NCBI GenBank assembly: GCA_028821605.1
Contig: JAPPFM010000040.1
Location: 1 to 64,000 of the forward strand
DNA from: Candidatus Poribacteria bacterium
GTDB lineage: Bacteria; Poribacteria; WGA-4E; WGA-3G
Length of the DNA: 64,000 bases
Direction of reading: 5' to 3'
Every line of letters begins with the position of its first letter. Within the stretch, counting starts at the first letter, position 1. This document shows, piece by piece, positions 9,203 through 17,426 of the stretch. Under the pieces are notes generated by a model. The model had not been told where the DNA came from. It worked only from the letters and a program-made list of their open reading frames with translations, and made no database searches. Both the position numbers and the translations under genes were made by a program.

Positions 9203-9272
9203 ACGTTTTTGACGATAAATTCTTAATCTTCATCACGCTCCCAGCGGAAGTCCACCGCAAAGGAGGTCCCTC

Positions 9273-10562
9273 ATGACAGCAAAACTCGCTATATCTGGTG
9301 GAAAAAAGACTGTCCCTGATGGGTTAATTCAACCGTGGCCAGAGGTTACCCAAGATGACAGGGACGCGATTGCCGAGGTTATCGCCTCCGAAAGAATTAC
9401 CGAACAGCAACGGATTCAATCCGAAGGTCTCGCGAAGGAATGGGCGGAATACATGGATGTTGAGTATTGTATTCCCGTCAACAGCGGGACGGCTGCGTTG
9501 CATCTGTGTGTCGCAGGTGTCGGTATTGAGCCGGGCGATGAGGTCATTGTTCCCGCCTTCACTTTCTGGGCAACGGCAGCAGCCGTTCTCCATCACAACG
9601 CTATTCCTGTCTTCGTTGATATTGACCCCGTAACCTACTGTATTGATCCGAATGAAATTGAGGCGAAAATCACCGAGCGGACTCGCGCGATTCTGCCGGT
9701 TCATATTCACGGTATGCCCGCCGATATGGATCCGATTTTAGCGATTGCGAAAAAGCATAACCTGAAAGTCATTGAGGATGTCGCGCAGGCGCACGGGGCG
9801 TACTATAAAGGCAAGCTTTGTGGTGCTTTTGGCGATGCCGCGGGGTATAGCACGCAGGCATCGAAAACGTTAAGTAGCGGTTGTCAAGGCGGTTTGTTCA
9901 CGACGAATGATGCGCAAATTTACGAACGTGCAGCGTTGTTGCAGTATTTCGGGGAAATCGTCGTGCCGGGTAGGGAACGCGAGGAACAGGAATACAACGC
10001 GTATGGACTCGGTTGGATGTATCGTGGTGATATGTTCAGTCAGGCATTCATCCGTAGTCAACTCAGGCGGCTTGATGTGAACAACGCGATGCGGATCCGA
10101 AACTGCCACTATCTCACGGGACATTTGGATGAAATTGATGGCATCGAAACGCCTGTTACCCCAAAAGAATGCGAACCGGTTTATTACAACTACGTCATCG
10201 GTTTTGATCCAGAAGCGTTGGGATTGGACATTTCCGCACGAACCTTGCGTGAGAAGGTGCAAGCGGCACTACGCGCTGAGGGTGTACCGACCGGTCAGTG
10301 GCAACGGCTTCCCGTCCCATCTCAAGAGATTTTCCAGAACCAGATCGGCTACGGTACAGGGTGTCCGTGGCGATGCAATAATTCGACGGTTGAATACAAG
10401 ACTGAGGACTACCCTAAATCCGTTGAATTCATTGATTCTCACTGCTACATCTTTGATGTCAATCCCCCCAACGACCTTGAGTTGATGTCGTATTATGTTG
10501 AAGCATTTGATAAGGTGATGGGTCAGATGGATGCCGTGCTTGAACATTCGGATACGCCCTAA
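9273..10562 (+). CDS. DegT/DnrJ/EryC1/StrS aminotransferase
   Basis: A 429-residue PLP-dependent sugar aminotransferase-fold enzyme. NSGTAALHLCVAGVGIEPGDEVIVP (residues about 70-94) is the classic start of the family. VIEDVAQAHGAYYKGKLCGAFGD carries the PLP-ring Asp and Gln region, and the Schiff-base Lys lies in QASKTLSSG (about residue 198). Members transfer an amino group onto keto-sugars for surface glycans or act as dehydratases; the substrate is unknown here because no nucleotide-sugar genes lie beside it. An ideal AAAGGAGG precedes the ATG by 7 nt. The first residues (KLAISGGKKTVPDG) are typical of AHBA-synthase-like members common in marine bacteria. Confidence 0.92.
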   Translation: MTAKLAISGGKKTVPDGLIQPWPEVTQDDRDAIAEVIASERITEQQRIQSEGLAKEWAEYMDVEYCIPVNSGTAALHLCVAGVGIEPGDEVIVPAFTFWATAAAVLHHNAIPVFVDIDPVTYCIDPNEIEAKITERTRAILPVHIHGMPADMDPILAIAKKHNLKVIEDVAQAHGAYYKGKLCGAFGDAAGYSTQASKTLSSGCQGGLFTTNDAQIYERAALLQYFGEIVVPGREREEQEYNAYGLGWMYRGDMFSQAFIRSQLRRLDVNNAMRIRNCHYLTGHLDEIDGIETPVTPKECEPVYYNYVIGFDPEALGLDISARTLREKVQAALRAEGVPTGQWQRLPVPSQEIFQNQIGYGTGCPWRCNNSTVEYKTEDYPKSVEFIDSHCYIFDVNPPNDLELMSYYVEAFDKVMGQMDAVLEHSDTP

Positions 10563-10583
10563 GTTTTAGGTCTCTTGTAAATC

Positions 10584-10670
10584 ATGAATCCAGCATTGGA
10601 AACCGAACGACTTTCTCTTTCCATATCCACGGTTGATGAGGTAGCGATACACTCGCTCATGCATAACTGA
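10584..10670 (+). pseudogene. remnant of a GNAT-type acetyltransferase N terminus
   Basis: A 28-codon frame (MNPALETERLSLSISTVDEV...) matches the opening pattern of RimJ-type GNAT acetyltransferases (LETERLxLRxLTxxDA). It stops at TGA 10668-10670, and the same frame continues with DIFRV and another stop. Nothing further of the domain is visible before the next gene. I read it as a decayed fragment; a chance match is possible given its length. Confidence 0.35.
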
Positions 10671-10730
10671 GATATCTTTCGGGTCTAAGAGCAAACCAAA
10701 GGACAAAAGTTTCCAATTAGGAGAAGTCAG

Positions 10731-12323
10731 ATGCTTCATGCCCTGGAATTAGAGAATTTCAAAGCGTTTGGAAAACGTGCTCGTATTCCGTTTGCACCGA
10801 TAACGCTCATTTTTGGTGAAAATAGTGCTGGAAAGAGTTCAATCCTTCAAGCACTCAATCTGCTCAAACAGACGCTGGAAAGTCGAAACCCAACTGAGGC
10901 TCCGCTGCTTCCAAAAACCGAAAATGGGATCGTCGATCTTGGCAGCTTTCAAGAAATGCTTTTCGACCATGACTTGGAGCGGACGCTCTCAATCCGTGTT
11001 GAAACTACATTAGATAGCCTATATTCCCTTCGATTTCCATTGTATAGAAAAAACAAAATAGCTATTGAGTTCAGTTTCAAGCGACCTTCCCTTGAGGCAG
11101 AAGTCTACTTGGATCAAATTGGCATTTATTATGCGGAATCCGGTGAGTGTATTGCCAAGTTTCAGCGATTGGATACAACTGAAGAATCTGAGGCATTTCT
11201 GAGAGGAATGAGCTTTTCCCGTCCTCTGTCTGGCATTCTGTCTTCAAGGTTAACTGCCCTGAAGTGTGTTTGGCTAACAGCGGAACCAGAGTACTGGAAA
11301 TGGGAGTTTGAGTGGCATAAAGAGAAGAAAGAGGGGATCCTCAACGAGCTCAGAGAAATGTTAACTGCGCTACAGCACGCTAACGACGAACACAAGGAAG
11401 ACAATAAGAGGTTGCAGCAAGAATGCAGATCCTTAAACGATGGTATTGAGTTTTTCTCATCAGATTTTGATTTGAAAACCTACATATCCAAGAGGCACGA
11501 TAAAGAAGTGAACGGTGGGATAGGCGTGTACGGTTTCCTTCCAATTGGTGGCATGGGACCTCCTCATAGGAGAAAATTCCGCCCGTTATTGCACCGGCTG
11601 TCTGATGATATAATATTTAGTGCTCCTAAATTGGCAATAGCAGCAGGTGGAGCGTTAGAATTAGATTTAGTCTATCTTTTTCCGATGAGTTCTTTTCGGA
11701 GGCCGCCGGAAAGATTATATATTTTTACAGGGACCAGTCCGGAAGATGTCGGATATCGAGGAGATTTGCTCCCAGATTTGCTCCTCCGTCGCCCCGAATT
11801 GGTAAAAGACACGAACGAATGGTTAAACCGACTCAATATGGACTATGAGCTTGAGGTAAAACCGGTAGGGACCGATACAGGCGATTTATTTGAGGTAAGG
11901 CTCATAGATACACGTCGAAAAGAAGGTGTAAGCGTAGCACTAACAGATGTCGGTTTCGGTATCAGTCAACTCCTACCTTTTATTGTCCAGAGCTTGGTTT
12001 CAGAGGAACGAATTATCTCTATTGAACAGCCCGAAGTTCACGTACATCCGAAATTGCAGGCGGATCTCGGTGACCTTTTAGCGGAAGCCATTAAAGAACC
12101 GCGTCAGAATCGATTCATTATTGAAACTCACAGCGAGCATTTAATTTTACGTTTGCAACGTTTGATCCGTAACAAGCTCCTTGAACCAGAGGATGTCTCG
12201 GTTATCTATGTCAGTCGTGGGCCTGAGGGAGCGAAAGCACTACGTTTACACCTTGACGAAGATGGCGATTTTATTGATGAATGGCCCAACGGGTTTTTCT
12301 TGGAACGCCTTCGTGAACTTTGA
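10731..12323 (+). CDS. AAA ATPase, DUF3696/OLD-like, first gene of a possible defence pair
   Basis: A 530-residue P-loop ATPase. It opens with ALELENFKAFG and Walker A GENSAGKSS (residues 29-37), as in the AAA_15/AAA_21 group. A charged helical insert spans about 205-250. The C-terminal half has the signature loop TDVGFGISQLLPF (about 405), Walker B region IEQPEVHVHP (about 428) and the switch FIIETHSEHLI (about 463). It closes with a DUF3696-like end (IDEWPNGFFLERLREL). There is no TOPRIM nuclease domain, unlike OLD or GajA, so any effector activity must lie in a partner. The next gene begins 21 nt downstream. An AGGAG site precedes the ATG. Related ATPases are frequent in phage-defence and toxin loci. 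Confidence 0.85.
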   Translation: MLHALELENFKAFGKRARIPFAPITLIFGENSAGKSSILQALNLLKQTLESRNPTEAPLLPKTENGIVDLGSFQEMLFDHDLERTLSIRVETTLDSLYSLRFPLYRKNKIAIEFSFKRPSLEAEVYLDQIGIYYAESGECIAKFQRLDTTEESEAFLRGMSFSRPLSGILSSRLTALKCVWLTAEPEYWKWEFEWHKEKKEGILNELREMLTALQHANDEHKEDNKRLQQECRSLNDGIEFFSSDFDLKTYISKRHDKEVNGGIGVYGFLPIGGMGPPHRRKFRPLLHRLSDDIIFSAPKLAIAAGGALELDLVYLFPMSSFRRPPERLYIFTGTSPEDVGYRGDLLPDLLLRRPELVKDTNEWLNRLNMDYELEVKPVGTDTGDLFEVRLIDTRRKEGVSVALTDVGFGISQLLPFIVQSLVSEERIISIEQPEVHVHPKLQADLGDLLAEAIKEPRQNRFIIETHSEHLILRLQRLIRNKLLEPEDVSVIYVSRGPEGAKALRLHLDEDGDFIDEWPNGFFLERLREL

Positions 12324-12344
12324 TAATAAACGGGAGTTGTGTAG

Positions 12345-13361
12345 ATGTTAGTGAGTGCGGTTCTTGATCCCTCAGCGTTTGATGCTGAGGATTTTGATGA
12401 TCTTTATGCGATTCATGCTGAGGATTTTTTGCAGGGAATTTGGAGAAACGGAGTATTAATTGTTGATGCGGAAAGAAAATTACAAGAGGAGCTCTTCAAA
12501 AAGGCTGAAGCCCTTCCAATTAAGGGCAATCGATTGAGAACTTTACTCACCGACCTCCTAAAGGAGAAATCAAAACGAGTCGCTGTGCCTTCTGTTTCGC
12601 CAAGTAATGCCTCATCAAGCAGTATTTTGGACTTAACGTGTCATCTGAAAAAAGATACCGAACCAGATGGCTTGCTTGTGGGGGACAAAAACTTTGAAAA
12701 ACTAAGATTTGACCCAGAACATAGGCATGGCATTGTTCCTTTATCTGAATACCGCGATAGCAATTTTGAGAAAGAGCGTCAAAGGTATTGCGATGGATTC
12801 GGCCCAATAGATACGCTCTCCAGATCGGAAGTGGATGAGATCGTCATCCGTTCCGTCCGTTTCTCAAAATGGTTGCGGTTTTATGATGCATACATTGGAA
12901 CAGGAGACAATACCAGCCATTTCCGAAAAGGTATTGAATACATTTTATCTCTCTGGCGTGAACACGGTTTTTTCGCATCTCAACAAGGCATCGGAGACGT
13001 TAAAATATTTACGTGTAGTGCTGAGCAGATTCGGGACGATGAGACAGATTCTGCCAAAGAAAGTAAGGCGGAGCGGAATCATGAGAGTTACCAAAAAGTC
13101 GTCCGAGAACTCATAGAGCCATTAGATGAAGACTTTCCTTGGCCGATACGATTGTTTGTAAAGAATGATTCTGATGGTATGTTTCATGCCAGGTATTTGG
13201 AAACCCAACACGCGATTATCCGAGTCGATCGAGGCTTTGATCTCTTCAAGCAAAACGCTGGGTTTCGGCGTAACTTCTTTACGTTGAATATGGCCGAAAG
13301 TTCTCATTTGAGAGAATGTCGTGATCTGCCGGGGATACCTCCGTTTGATGTCGTGTCCTAA
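12345..13361 (+). CDS. unknown 338-aa partner of the DUF3696 ATPase, candidate effector
   Basis: A soluble 338-residue protein without signal peptide. By eye the first 125 residues (VLDPSAFDAEDFDDLYAIHA, NGVLIVDAERKLQEEL, LLVGDKNFEKL) have spaced acidic residues in a hydrophobic strand pattern that could fit a PIN-like fold. The C-terminal half has SKWLRFYDAYIGTG, FRKGIEYILSLWREHG and FHARYLETQHAIIRVDRGFD, where a His-x-Arg pair in a strand recalls phospholipase-D-like or MIT-C-like domains. Both assignments are speculative. The 21-nt gap after the ATPase and a GGGAG site indicate one operon. A role as nuclease effector under ATPase control is an inference from context. Confidence 0.6.
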   Translation: MLVSAVLDPSAFDAEDFDDLYAIHAEDFLQGIWRNGVLIVDAERKLQEELFKKAEALPIKGNRLRTLLTDLLKEKSKRVAVPSVSPSNASSSSILDLTCHLKKDTEPDGLLVGDKNFEKLRFDPEHRHGIVPLSEYRDSNFEKERQRYCDGFGPIDTLSRSEVDEIVIRSVRFSKWLRFYDAYIGTGDNTSHFRKGIEYILSLWREHGFFASQQGIGDVKIFTCSAEQIRDDETDSAKESKAERNHESYQKVVRELIEPLDEDFPWPIRLFVKNDSDGMFHARYLETQHAIIRVDRGFDLFKQNAGFRRNFFTLNMAESSHLRECRDLPGIPPFDVVS

Positions 13362-13410
13362 CAATGCGCTTAGAAATTATACGTGATTTAACATTGCCGC
13401 TGAGATAAAG

Positions 13411-14157
13411 GTGAACCCAGTGACACCAAATATTACAAAAATAACCTCCCAACAGTTCCGAGACTGGGTCGCGTCTATTGTCAACGGAGATATATTCACA
13501 TCCCGTGAACGACTCACAGCACTGCTTGCAAAGGAGGCTCCTCACGAGGAACTTGAAGAAGAGTTCCGTGAGTTCTTTAACGGTTACTACGTGCTTGCTT
13601 TGGACTTGGAGGAGTACGAGGACTCTGTACTTAAGGATATAAGTGGAAACCACGCATTTTCACACTTGAGACACCGTGTGTCAACGGTTGAAACCCAGCG
13701 TAAAAGCTCACCACTTGGGCGAGAGGCCCGGCGGATGGGATTATCCGTACATGGTGATCCTGTGCCACAGATAAAGGTAACAGAATTATCCGCTGATGAA
13801 TTTCAAAGGTTGATGCATACCCTCGGAAATTGGCAAATTTTTGTATCGCGAGAACGCCTTGTTAAGTTGATGGAAACAGAAAAGTCTATTGAAATAGCGG
13901 AACGTCTAAGTGCTGAATTCTACGAGTTTTTCGTCTGTTATTTAGAATTGGAATTGTTCCTTGAGAATTATGATTACGACCCGGACGACGGATTGGAATT
14001 ACGCTCAGAATTCGACGACGGATTGGAATTACGCTCAGAATTCATTGAAGAATTAGAACGCGAAGGCGAATATATCCGGTCTGGTGGCAAAATGTATACA
14101 CTTGAGGAGGTTGTTGAAGTCTCCCGAATTCGGCATCGCTCATCCGTCTATGAATAA
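13411..14157 (+). CDS. hypothetical protein with two copies of an unknown ~65-aa module
   Basis: A 248-residue protein starting at GTG, 49 nt after the ATPase partner, so possibly the third gene of that operon. Residues 8-70 and about 128-190 are two copies of one module: F-x(n)-IF-x-SRERL-x2-L, then E-x3-E, EF-x2-FF-x2-Y and L-x-LE-x-Y. Both look all-helical and acidic. I do not recognise the module. Residues near 192-211 are an exact tandem duplication (FDDGLELRSE twice) from a recent 30-bp DNA duplication. It could be an immunity or regulatory partner, but there is no direct evidence of function. A second GTG at 13420 is an alternative start. Confidence 0.6.
   Translation: MNPVTPNITKITSQQFRDWVASIVNGDIFTSRERLTALLAKEAPHEELEEEFREFFNGYYVLALDLEEYEDSVLKDISGNHAFSHLRHRVSTVETQRKSSPLGREARRMGLSVHGDPVPQIKVTELSADEFQRLMHTLGNWQIFVSRERLVKLMETEKSIEIAERLSAEFYEFFVCYLELELFLENYDYDPDDGLELRSEFDDGLELRSEFIEELEREGEYIRSGGKMYTLEEVVEVSRIRHRSSVYE
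13984..14043 (+). repeat. exact 30-bp in-frame tandem duplication
   Basis: The unit at 13984-14013 is repeated without any mismatch at 14014-14043, adding ten residues to the protein. Perfect identity implies a recent slippage event or active length variation. Confidence 0.95.
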
Positions 14158-14190
14158 ATCTAATATTTTTCTAACGCTAAAAGAAAAAAA

Positions 14191-15372
14191 ATGCATCTAC
14201 CCTCAACGAATACGAAGATAGTATTTATGTTTGTGTTAGCTTTTATTGTGCTAATTGCGAGTTTTATCGGCTGCGAACGGGTCCAGCAGGTTGTACAACC
14301 GACTGTTCCTCAGATGGAAGGCGATAGGGAGGAGATTTTAATTGGTGCTGTCTACCCTATCACAGGGCCATCCAGTTTGGCAGGGCCTTCGGTGGAATAC
14401 GGTATTGACCTCGCTGTTAGGGAAATTAACACCTCACAACACAGCAGTGTGAAGATCAGACTCATTACGGAGAACGGTCGGAGTACCGTAGAGGGCGCGG
14501 TTGAAGCTTTCAACAAACTGATTCATCAAGACAAGGTTCCCGTCATCCTCGGTCCGGGATCCTCAACTCAGGCACAGGAGGCTTTTCCAATCGCGCACCA
14601 GAATCAAGTTGTGGCGATGAGTCCTTCCTCATCTGCCTCTGGCTTGAGTGCAATTAGCGATTTTGTTTTCCGCACCAATCTCACCACAGATGTGCTTATT
14701 CCGAACGGCGTCAGGGTGACTCAAGAGAAACTCGGATACCAAAAAGTGGCTACGCTGTTTGATGATATTGATCTTTTTTCCCAGACGAGTGATAAAGAAT
14801 TGAGGAAAGTGCTCACGAATGGTGGTGTTGAGATTCTCACAGCAGAAAGTTTCCAAACCGGGGAGACTGACTTGTCTGCCCAATTTACTCACATCAAAGC
14901 ATTGAATCCGGATGTTATCTTTATCTCATCTACAGTGGGGGACATTTCCAATATTCTGATTCAAGGACGTGCCCTCGGTGTTCCTTCTGATATTCCGTTC
15001 ATTGTCAATCTCACGCTGTCCAGAGATTTAGTAGATGCTGCGGAAGGCGCTGCCGACGGAACGATCACTTTTACGAGTTGGGATAGCACAGCAGATACAC
15101 CGGGCAATCAAGCCTTTGTTCAGAACTACAGCACTAAGTACGGAATTGAACCGAATGTTTGGGCAGCGCAATTTTACGCTGCTGTTCATATTCTCGCCAA
15201 AGGAATAGCAGAGGCTCAATCAACGGATTCAGAGGCGATTGCTGCTGCGCTCGCGGAGATTCGAGATTTTGACACGATCCTGGGTAAGTTCTCTTTTAAT
15301 GATGTTGGGGATGCGATCTACGACCCGATTGTCTTGATAGTCAAGGATGGTAAATTTGAGGTTTTCGAGTAG
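14191..15372 (+). CDS. lipoprotein, branched-chain-amino-acid-type substrate-binding protein
   Basis: A 393-residue periplasmic binding protein of the LivJ/Peripla_BP_6 group. A hydrophobic N-terminal segment (residues 10-27) ends in IASFIGC, a lipobox with Cys28, so the protein is probably lipid-anchored. The mature part begins ILIGAVYPITGPSSLAGPSV, the canonical opening of the family, followed by GIDLAVREIN and VILGPGSSTQAQ. Such proteins deliver amino acids, amides or urea to an ABC transporter, but no permease or ATPase is nearby, so it may be a receptor or serve a distant transporter. A strong terminator follows. The ribosome site (AAAAGAAAAAAA) is poor. Confidence 0.92.
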   Translation: MHLPSTNTKIVFMFVLAFIVLIASFIGCERVQQVVQPTVPQMEGDREEILIGAVYPITGPSSLAGPSVEYGIDLAVREINTSQHSSVKIRLITENGRSTVEGAVEAFNKLIHQDKVPVILGPGSSTQAQEAFPIAHQNQVVAMSPSSSASGLSAISDFVFRTNLTTDVLIPNGVRVTQEKLGYQKVATLFDDIDLFSQTSDKELRKVLTNGGVEILTAESFQTGETDLSAQFTHIKALNPDVIFISSTVGDISNILIQGRALGVPSDIPFIVNLTLSRDLVDAAEGAADGTITFTSWDSTADTPGNQAFVQNYSTKYGIEPNVWAAQFYAAVHILAKGIAEAQSTDSEAIAAALAEIRDFDTILGKFSFNDVGDAIYDPIVLIVKDGKFEVFE

Positions 15373-15406
15373 GTGTATCTCGGTTGAGCCAATCCTGACG
15401 ATATGC

Positions 15407-15447
15407 AAAGAGGCTTTAGGTTGTCTTTACCTAAAGCCTCTTTTCTG
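15407..15447 (+). terminator. intrinsic terminator after the substrate-binding protein
   Basis: A perfect 15-bp stem (15407-15421 with 15429-15443, AAAGAGGCTTTAGGT paired to its complement), a 7-nt loop, and a short T-run. The A-run on the other side could let it work in both directions. Confidence 0.93.
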
Positions 15448-15509
15448 AAGATTCGTGTTCTGAAATACAAGGATAGTAATTTGAAGTTGATTGGATTCAG
15501 CGTACTATG

Positions 15510-15531
15510 TATGATACTATATAGTATCATA
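15510..15531. promoter_or_regulatory. perfect 22-bp palindrome TATGATACTATATAGTATCATA
   Basis: The two 11-nt halves (15510-15520 and 15521-15531) are exact reverse complements with no spacer. The site lies between the terminator and the transposase remnant, with no adjacent intact gene. It could be an operator left from a lost gene, a cruciform-forming site or an element end. Confidence 0.6.
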
Positions 15532-15639
15532 ATTATATCATGAGTGTTGTAGGATTCTTGGGAAAAGTTTAGGATAAATGGAGATTTTGACATATAAAAA
15601 AATCAACTTCTGGCATGAATGCTAAACTTCATGTTCGGA

Positions 15640-15925
15640 CTGAGGGTGTCAGTTTGTCTACAGAAAAAGAGCAAATCTCCTGTGCCTGCGAAACCCGGAC
15701 GCATCGCCCGCAGAGATTACGAGTATAAGCGCAGCTGAGATTGAGTTGAGTATCTTCTCTCGGCAGTGTCTGAATCGCCGGATCCCTGACCTACAGACGC
15801 TTCGGTCAGAAGTAGAAACTTAGCAGAAACATCGCAACCAGAACGCAGGTCGCGTCGACTGGCGGTTTACAACGGATGACGCACACATCAAACTAAAAAG
15901 ACTATACCCTAAAACTCAAAGTTGA
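15640..15925 (+). pseudogene. decayed IS630-family transposase
   Basis: Two blocks in different frames match IS630-type transposases. The first (about 15667-15732) reads PVPAKPGRIARRDYEYKR, the typical central segment. The second (15728-15925) reads SAAEIELSIFSRQCLNRRIP, then VDWRFTTDDAHIKLKRLYP, the C-terminal end, closing at TGA 15923-15925. Between the blocks the family normally has roughly 60 more residues, so there is an internal deletion. The second block also has an in-frame TAG at 15821-15823. The element is therefore dead. No clear terminal inverted repeats were found. Confidence 0.8.
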
Positions 15926-16076
15926 TGCAATATTAGTGCATGAGATGGTTCGTCTCTTGGAGCGGAAGCATAACGACCGGTTTCGTGAGTTGATGGACAA
16001 GTTCCTACCGCAATGGCGAACATATAGAGACACGCTCAACCGTGCGCCGCTGGCACATGAAGATTGGCGATATTGA
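15921..16076 (+). pseudogene. C-terminal fragment of a YgjP-like zinc metallopeptidase
   Basis: The frame 15921-16076 encodes VDAILVHEMVRLLERKHNDR, then FRELMDKFLPQWRTYRDTLN and PLAHEDWRY before TGA. This matches the end of YgjP/DUF45-type metallopeptidases: a VxHEhxH helix followed by H-N-x-x-F and the LAHEDW tail. The second His of HExxH is Arg here (HEMVR), and everything upstream is missing. It directly abuts the IS630 remnant, so insertion and deletion probably destroyed a host gene. Confidence 0.75.
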
Positions 16077-16103
16077 GAAAACAGCAATTTGACAATCCCG
16101 CGT

Positions 16104-16190
16104 CTATCCTGTCCATCCTTAAATCCTGAAAATCCTGATTCAGACAATTAACACCGCATATTACCCAATTAAATTCTGAATCTTCATAAA
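16104..16190 (-). repeat. dispersed ~85-bp intergenic repeat, copy 1
   Basis: Read on the minus strand this matches 49336-49415 over about 80 bp with scattered differences (TGAAGATTCAGAATTTAATT against TGAAGATTAAGAATTGAATT, then GGGTAAT, and TTGTCTGAATCAGGATTTTC against TTGTCTGAAGCAGGATTTAC). A shorter piece recurs at 5341-5366. It has no coding capacity. Confidence 0.8.
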
Positions 16191-16213
16191 GATTGCGCTA
16201 CAAGGGAGATCTG

Positions 16214-17299
16214 ATGATGTTCAAAACGCTTCAGCATCTACGATGGCTTGTTGTGAGTTTGGCTGCTTTTGTTCTATTCCATGGAACCATAGAAAACATT
16301 GCGGCGAAAAAATGGGAAGTTGTCTCTCAACTTCCAACGGGAAGATCGGCATTCTCGACGGCAGTCGTTGACGGTAAAATTTATCTCATCGGCGGCCTCC
16401 TCTTTGAAAGCGAGAAAGGGAATACCTTTGGGCTTTCAACCGTGGAAGTCTACGACACGAAAAACAACAGTTGGCAGCGACTCGCAGATATGCCAACGCC
16501 TCGATTATATGCAGAGGCAGCAGTCGTGGATGGAAAAATCTATGTCGTCGGTGGCTATAGCGTAATAGACAGACGCATGAAGATACTGAAAGTCGTTGAG
16601 GTGTACGACCCGCAGACCGACACGTGGGTCAGAAAACAGGACATGTCTGTTCCTCGTAGACAGTTCGGTATCGGTGCAGTTGCTGGCAAAATCTATACCA
16701 TTGGCGGCGAGAATTTCTTTGCATTTGAGAAGCCACAGCGACTCGATCATGTGGAAGTCTATGACCCTGTCAGCGATACTTGGGCAAAGCGAGCCGACCT
16801 GCCATCAAGACGCGATGAGGTTAAGGTAGCGGTTGTTCGAGACACCATTTATGTCATCGGCGGGTTTGGATGGCCCCCATTTGGTTTGGGTGCCGTTCTT
16901 GATACCATTGAAGCGTATCACCCCAAAACGAATCGCTGGCGCGAGAAAGCAAACATGCCGAATCTCAAAGCTAACTTTTCGACGGTCGTCCTTGATGATA
17001 AAATCTATCTCATTGGAGGTTATGGTATTGCGCTTGAAAGGTTTGACGGGTACTTAAAGACAGTGGAAGTCTATGATCCAGAGACAGAGAAATGGAACGA
17101 GAGTCCGCCGATGCCAACGAAAAATAGCCCGTTTGGTGCTGCAGCGGTCAAGGACAAGATTTATATCCTTGGCAGCGACAGAGAAAACGAAGAACGTTCT
17201 CTGGATGTTGAGGTATTTAATGCCGGTGGCATCACAGCAATCGGCAAATTGCCGGTGCGTTGGGGTGAACTCAAAGCAGAACAGGCAACCCAACCTTAG
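16214..17299 (+). CDS. secreted Kelch-repeat beta-propeller with W-x-x-L-K tail
   Basis: A 361-residue exported protein. The longest frame opens at a TTG 21 nt upstream, but the ATG at 16214 has GGGAG 5-9 nt before it and is preferred. Residues 1-33 form a signal peptide (LRWLVVSLAAFVLFHG core). Six Kelch blades follow, each with a KIYLIGG-type strand (KIYLIGG, KIYVVGG, KIYTIGG, TIYVIGG, KIYLIGG, KIYILG) and VEVYDP. Kelch propellers bind proteins or, in the galactose-oxidase and NanM groups, sugars; no catalytic residues are evident. The C terminus reads GKLPVRWGELKAEQ, close to the tails of three other secreted proteins in this window, and could be a sorting tag. Confidence 0.9.
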   Translation: MMFKTLQHLRWLVVSLAAFVLFHGTIENIAAKKWEVVSQLPTGRSAFSTAVVDGKIYLIGGLLFESEKGNTFGLSTVEVYDTKNNSWQRLADMPTPRLYAEAAVVDGKIYVVGGYSVIDRRMKILKVVEVYDPQTDTWVRKQDMSVPRRQFGIGAVAGKIYTIGGENFFAFEKPQRLDHVEVYDPVSDTWAKRADLPSRRDEVKVAVVRDTIYVIGGFGWPPFGLGAVLDTIEAYHPKTNRWREKANMPNLKANFSTVVLDDKIYLIGGYGIALERFDGYLKTVEVYDPETEKWNESPPMPTKNSPFGAAAVKDKIYILGSDRENEERSLDVEVFNAGGITAIGKLPVRWGELKAEQATQP

Positions 17300-17353
17300 T
17301 GTCAAATTTTGCAAATGCTGATAAGCAGGTTTAGGTTTTATTTTAAAGAAAAC

Positions 17354-17368
17354 TTGTACGTAGTACAA
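17354..17368. promoter_or_regulatory. palindrome TTGTAC-GTA-GTACAA, candidate operator
   Basis: A perfect 6-bp inverted repeat with a 3-nt spacer, 58 nt before the membrane-protein gene at 17427. The size suits a dimeric repressor site. No regulator gene is adjacent. Confidence 0.45.
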
Positions 17369-17426
17369 CAAAGTCTCAAATACTAACCCCCATGGAAACA
17401 GCGTACGTTCGTAGGGAGCACATACC

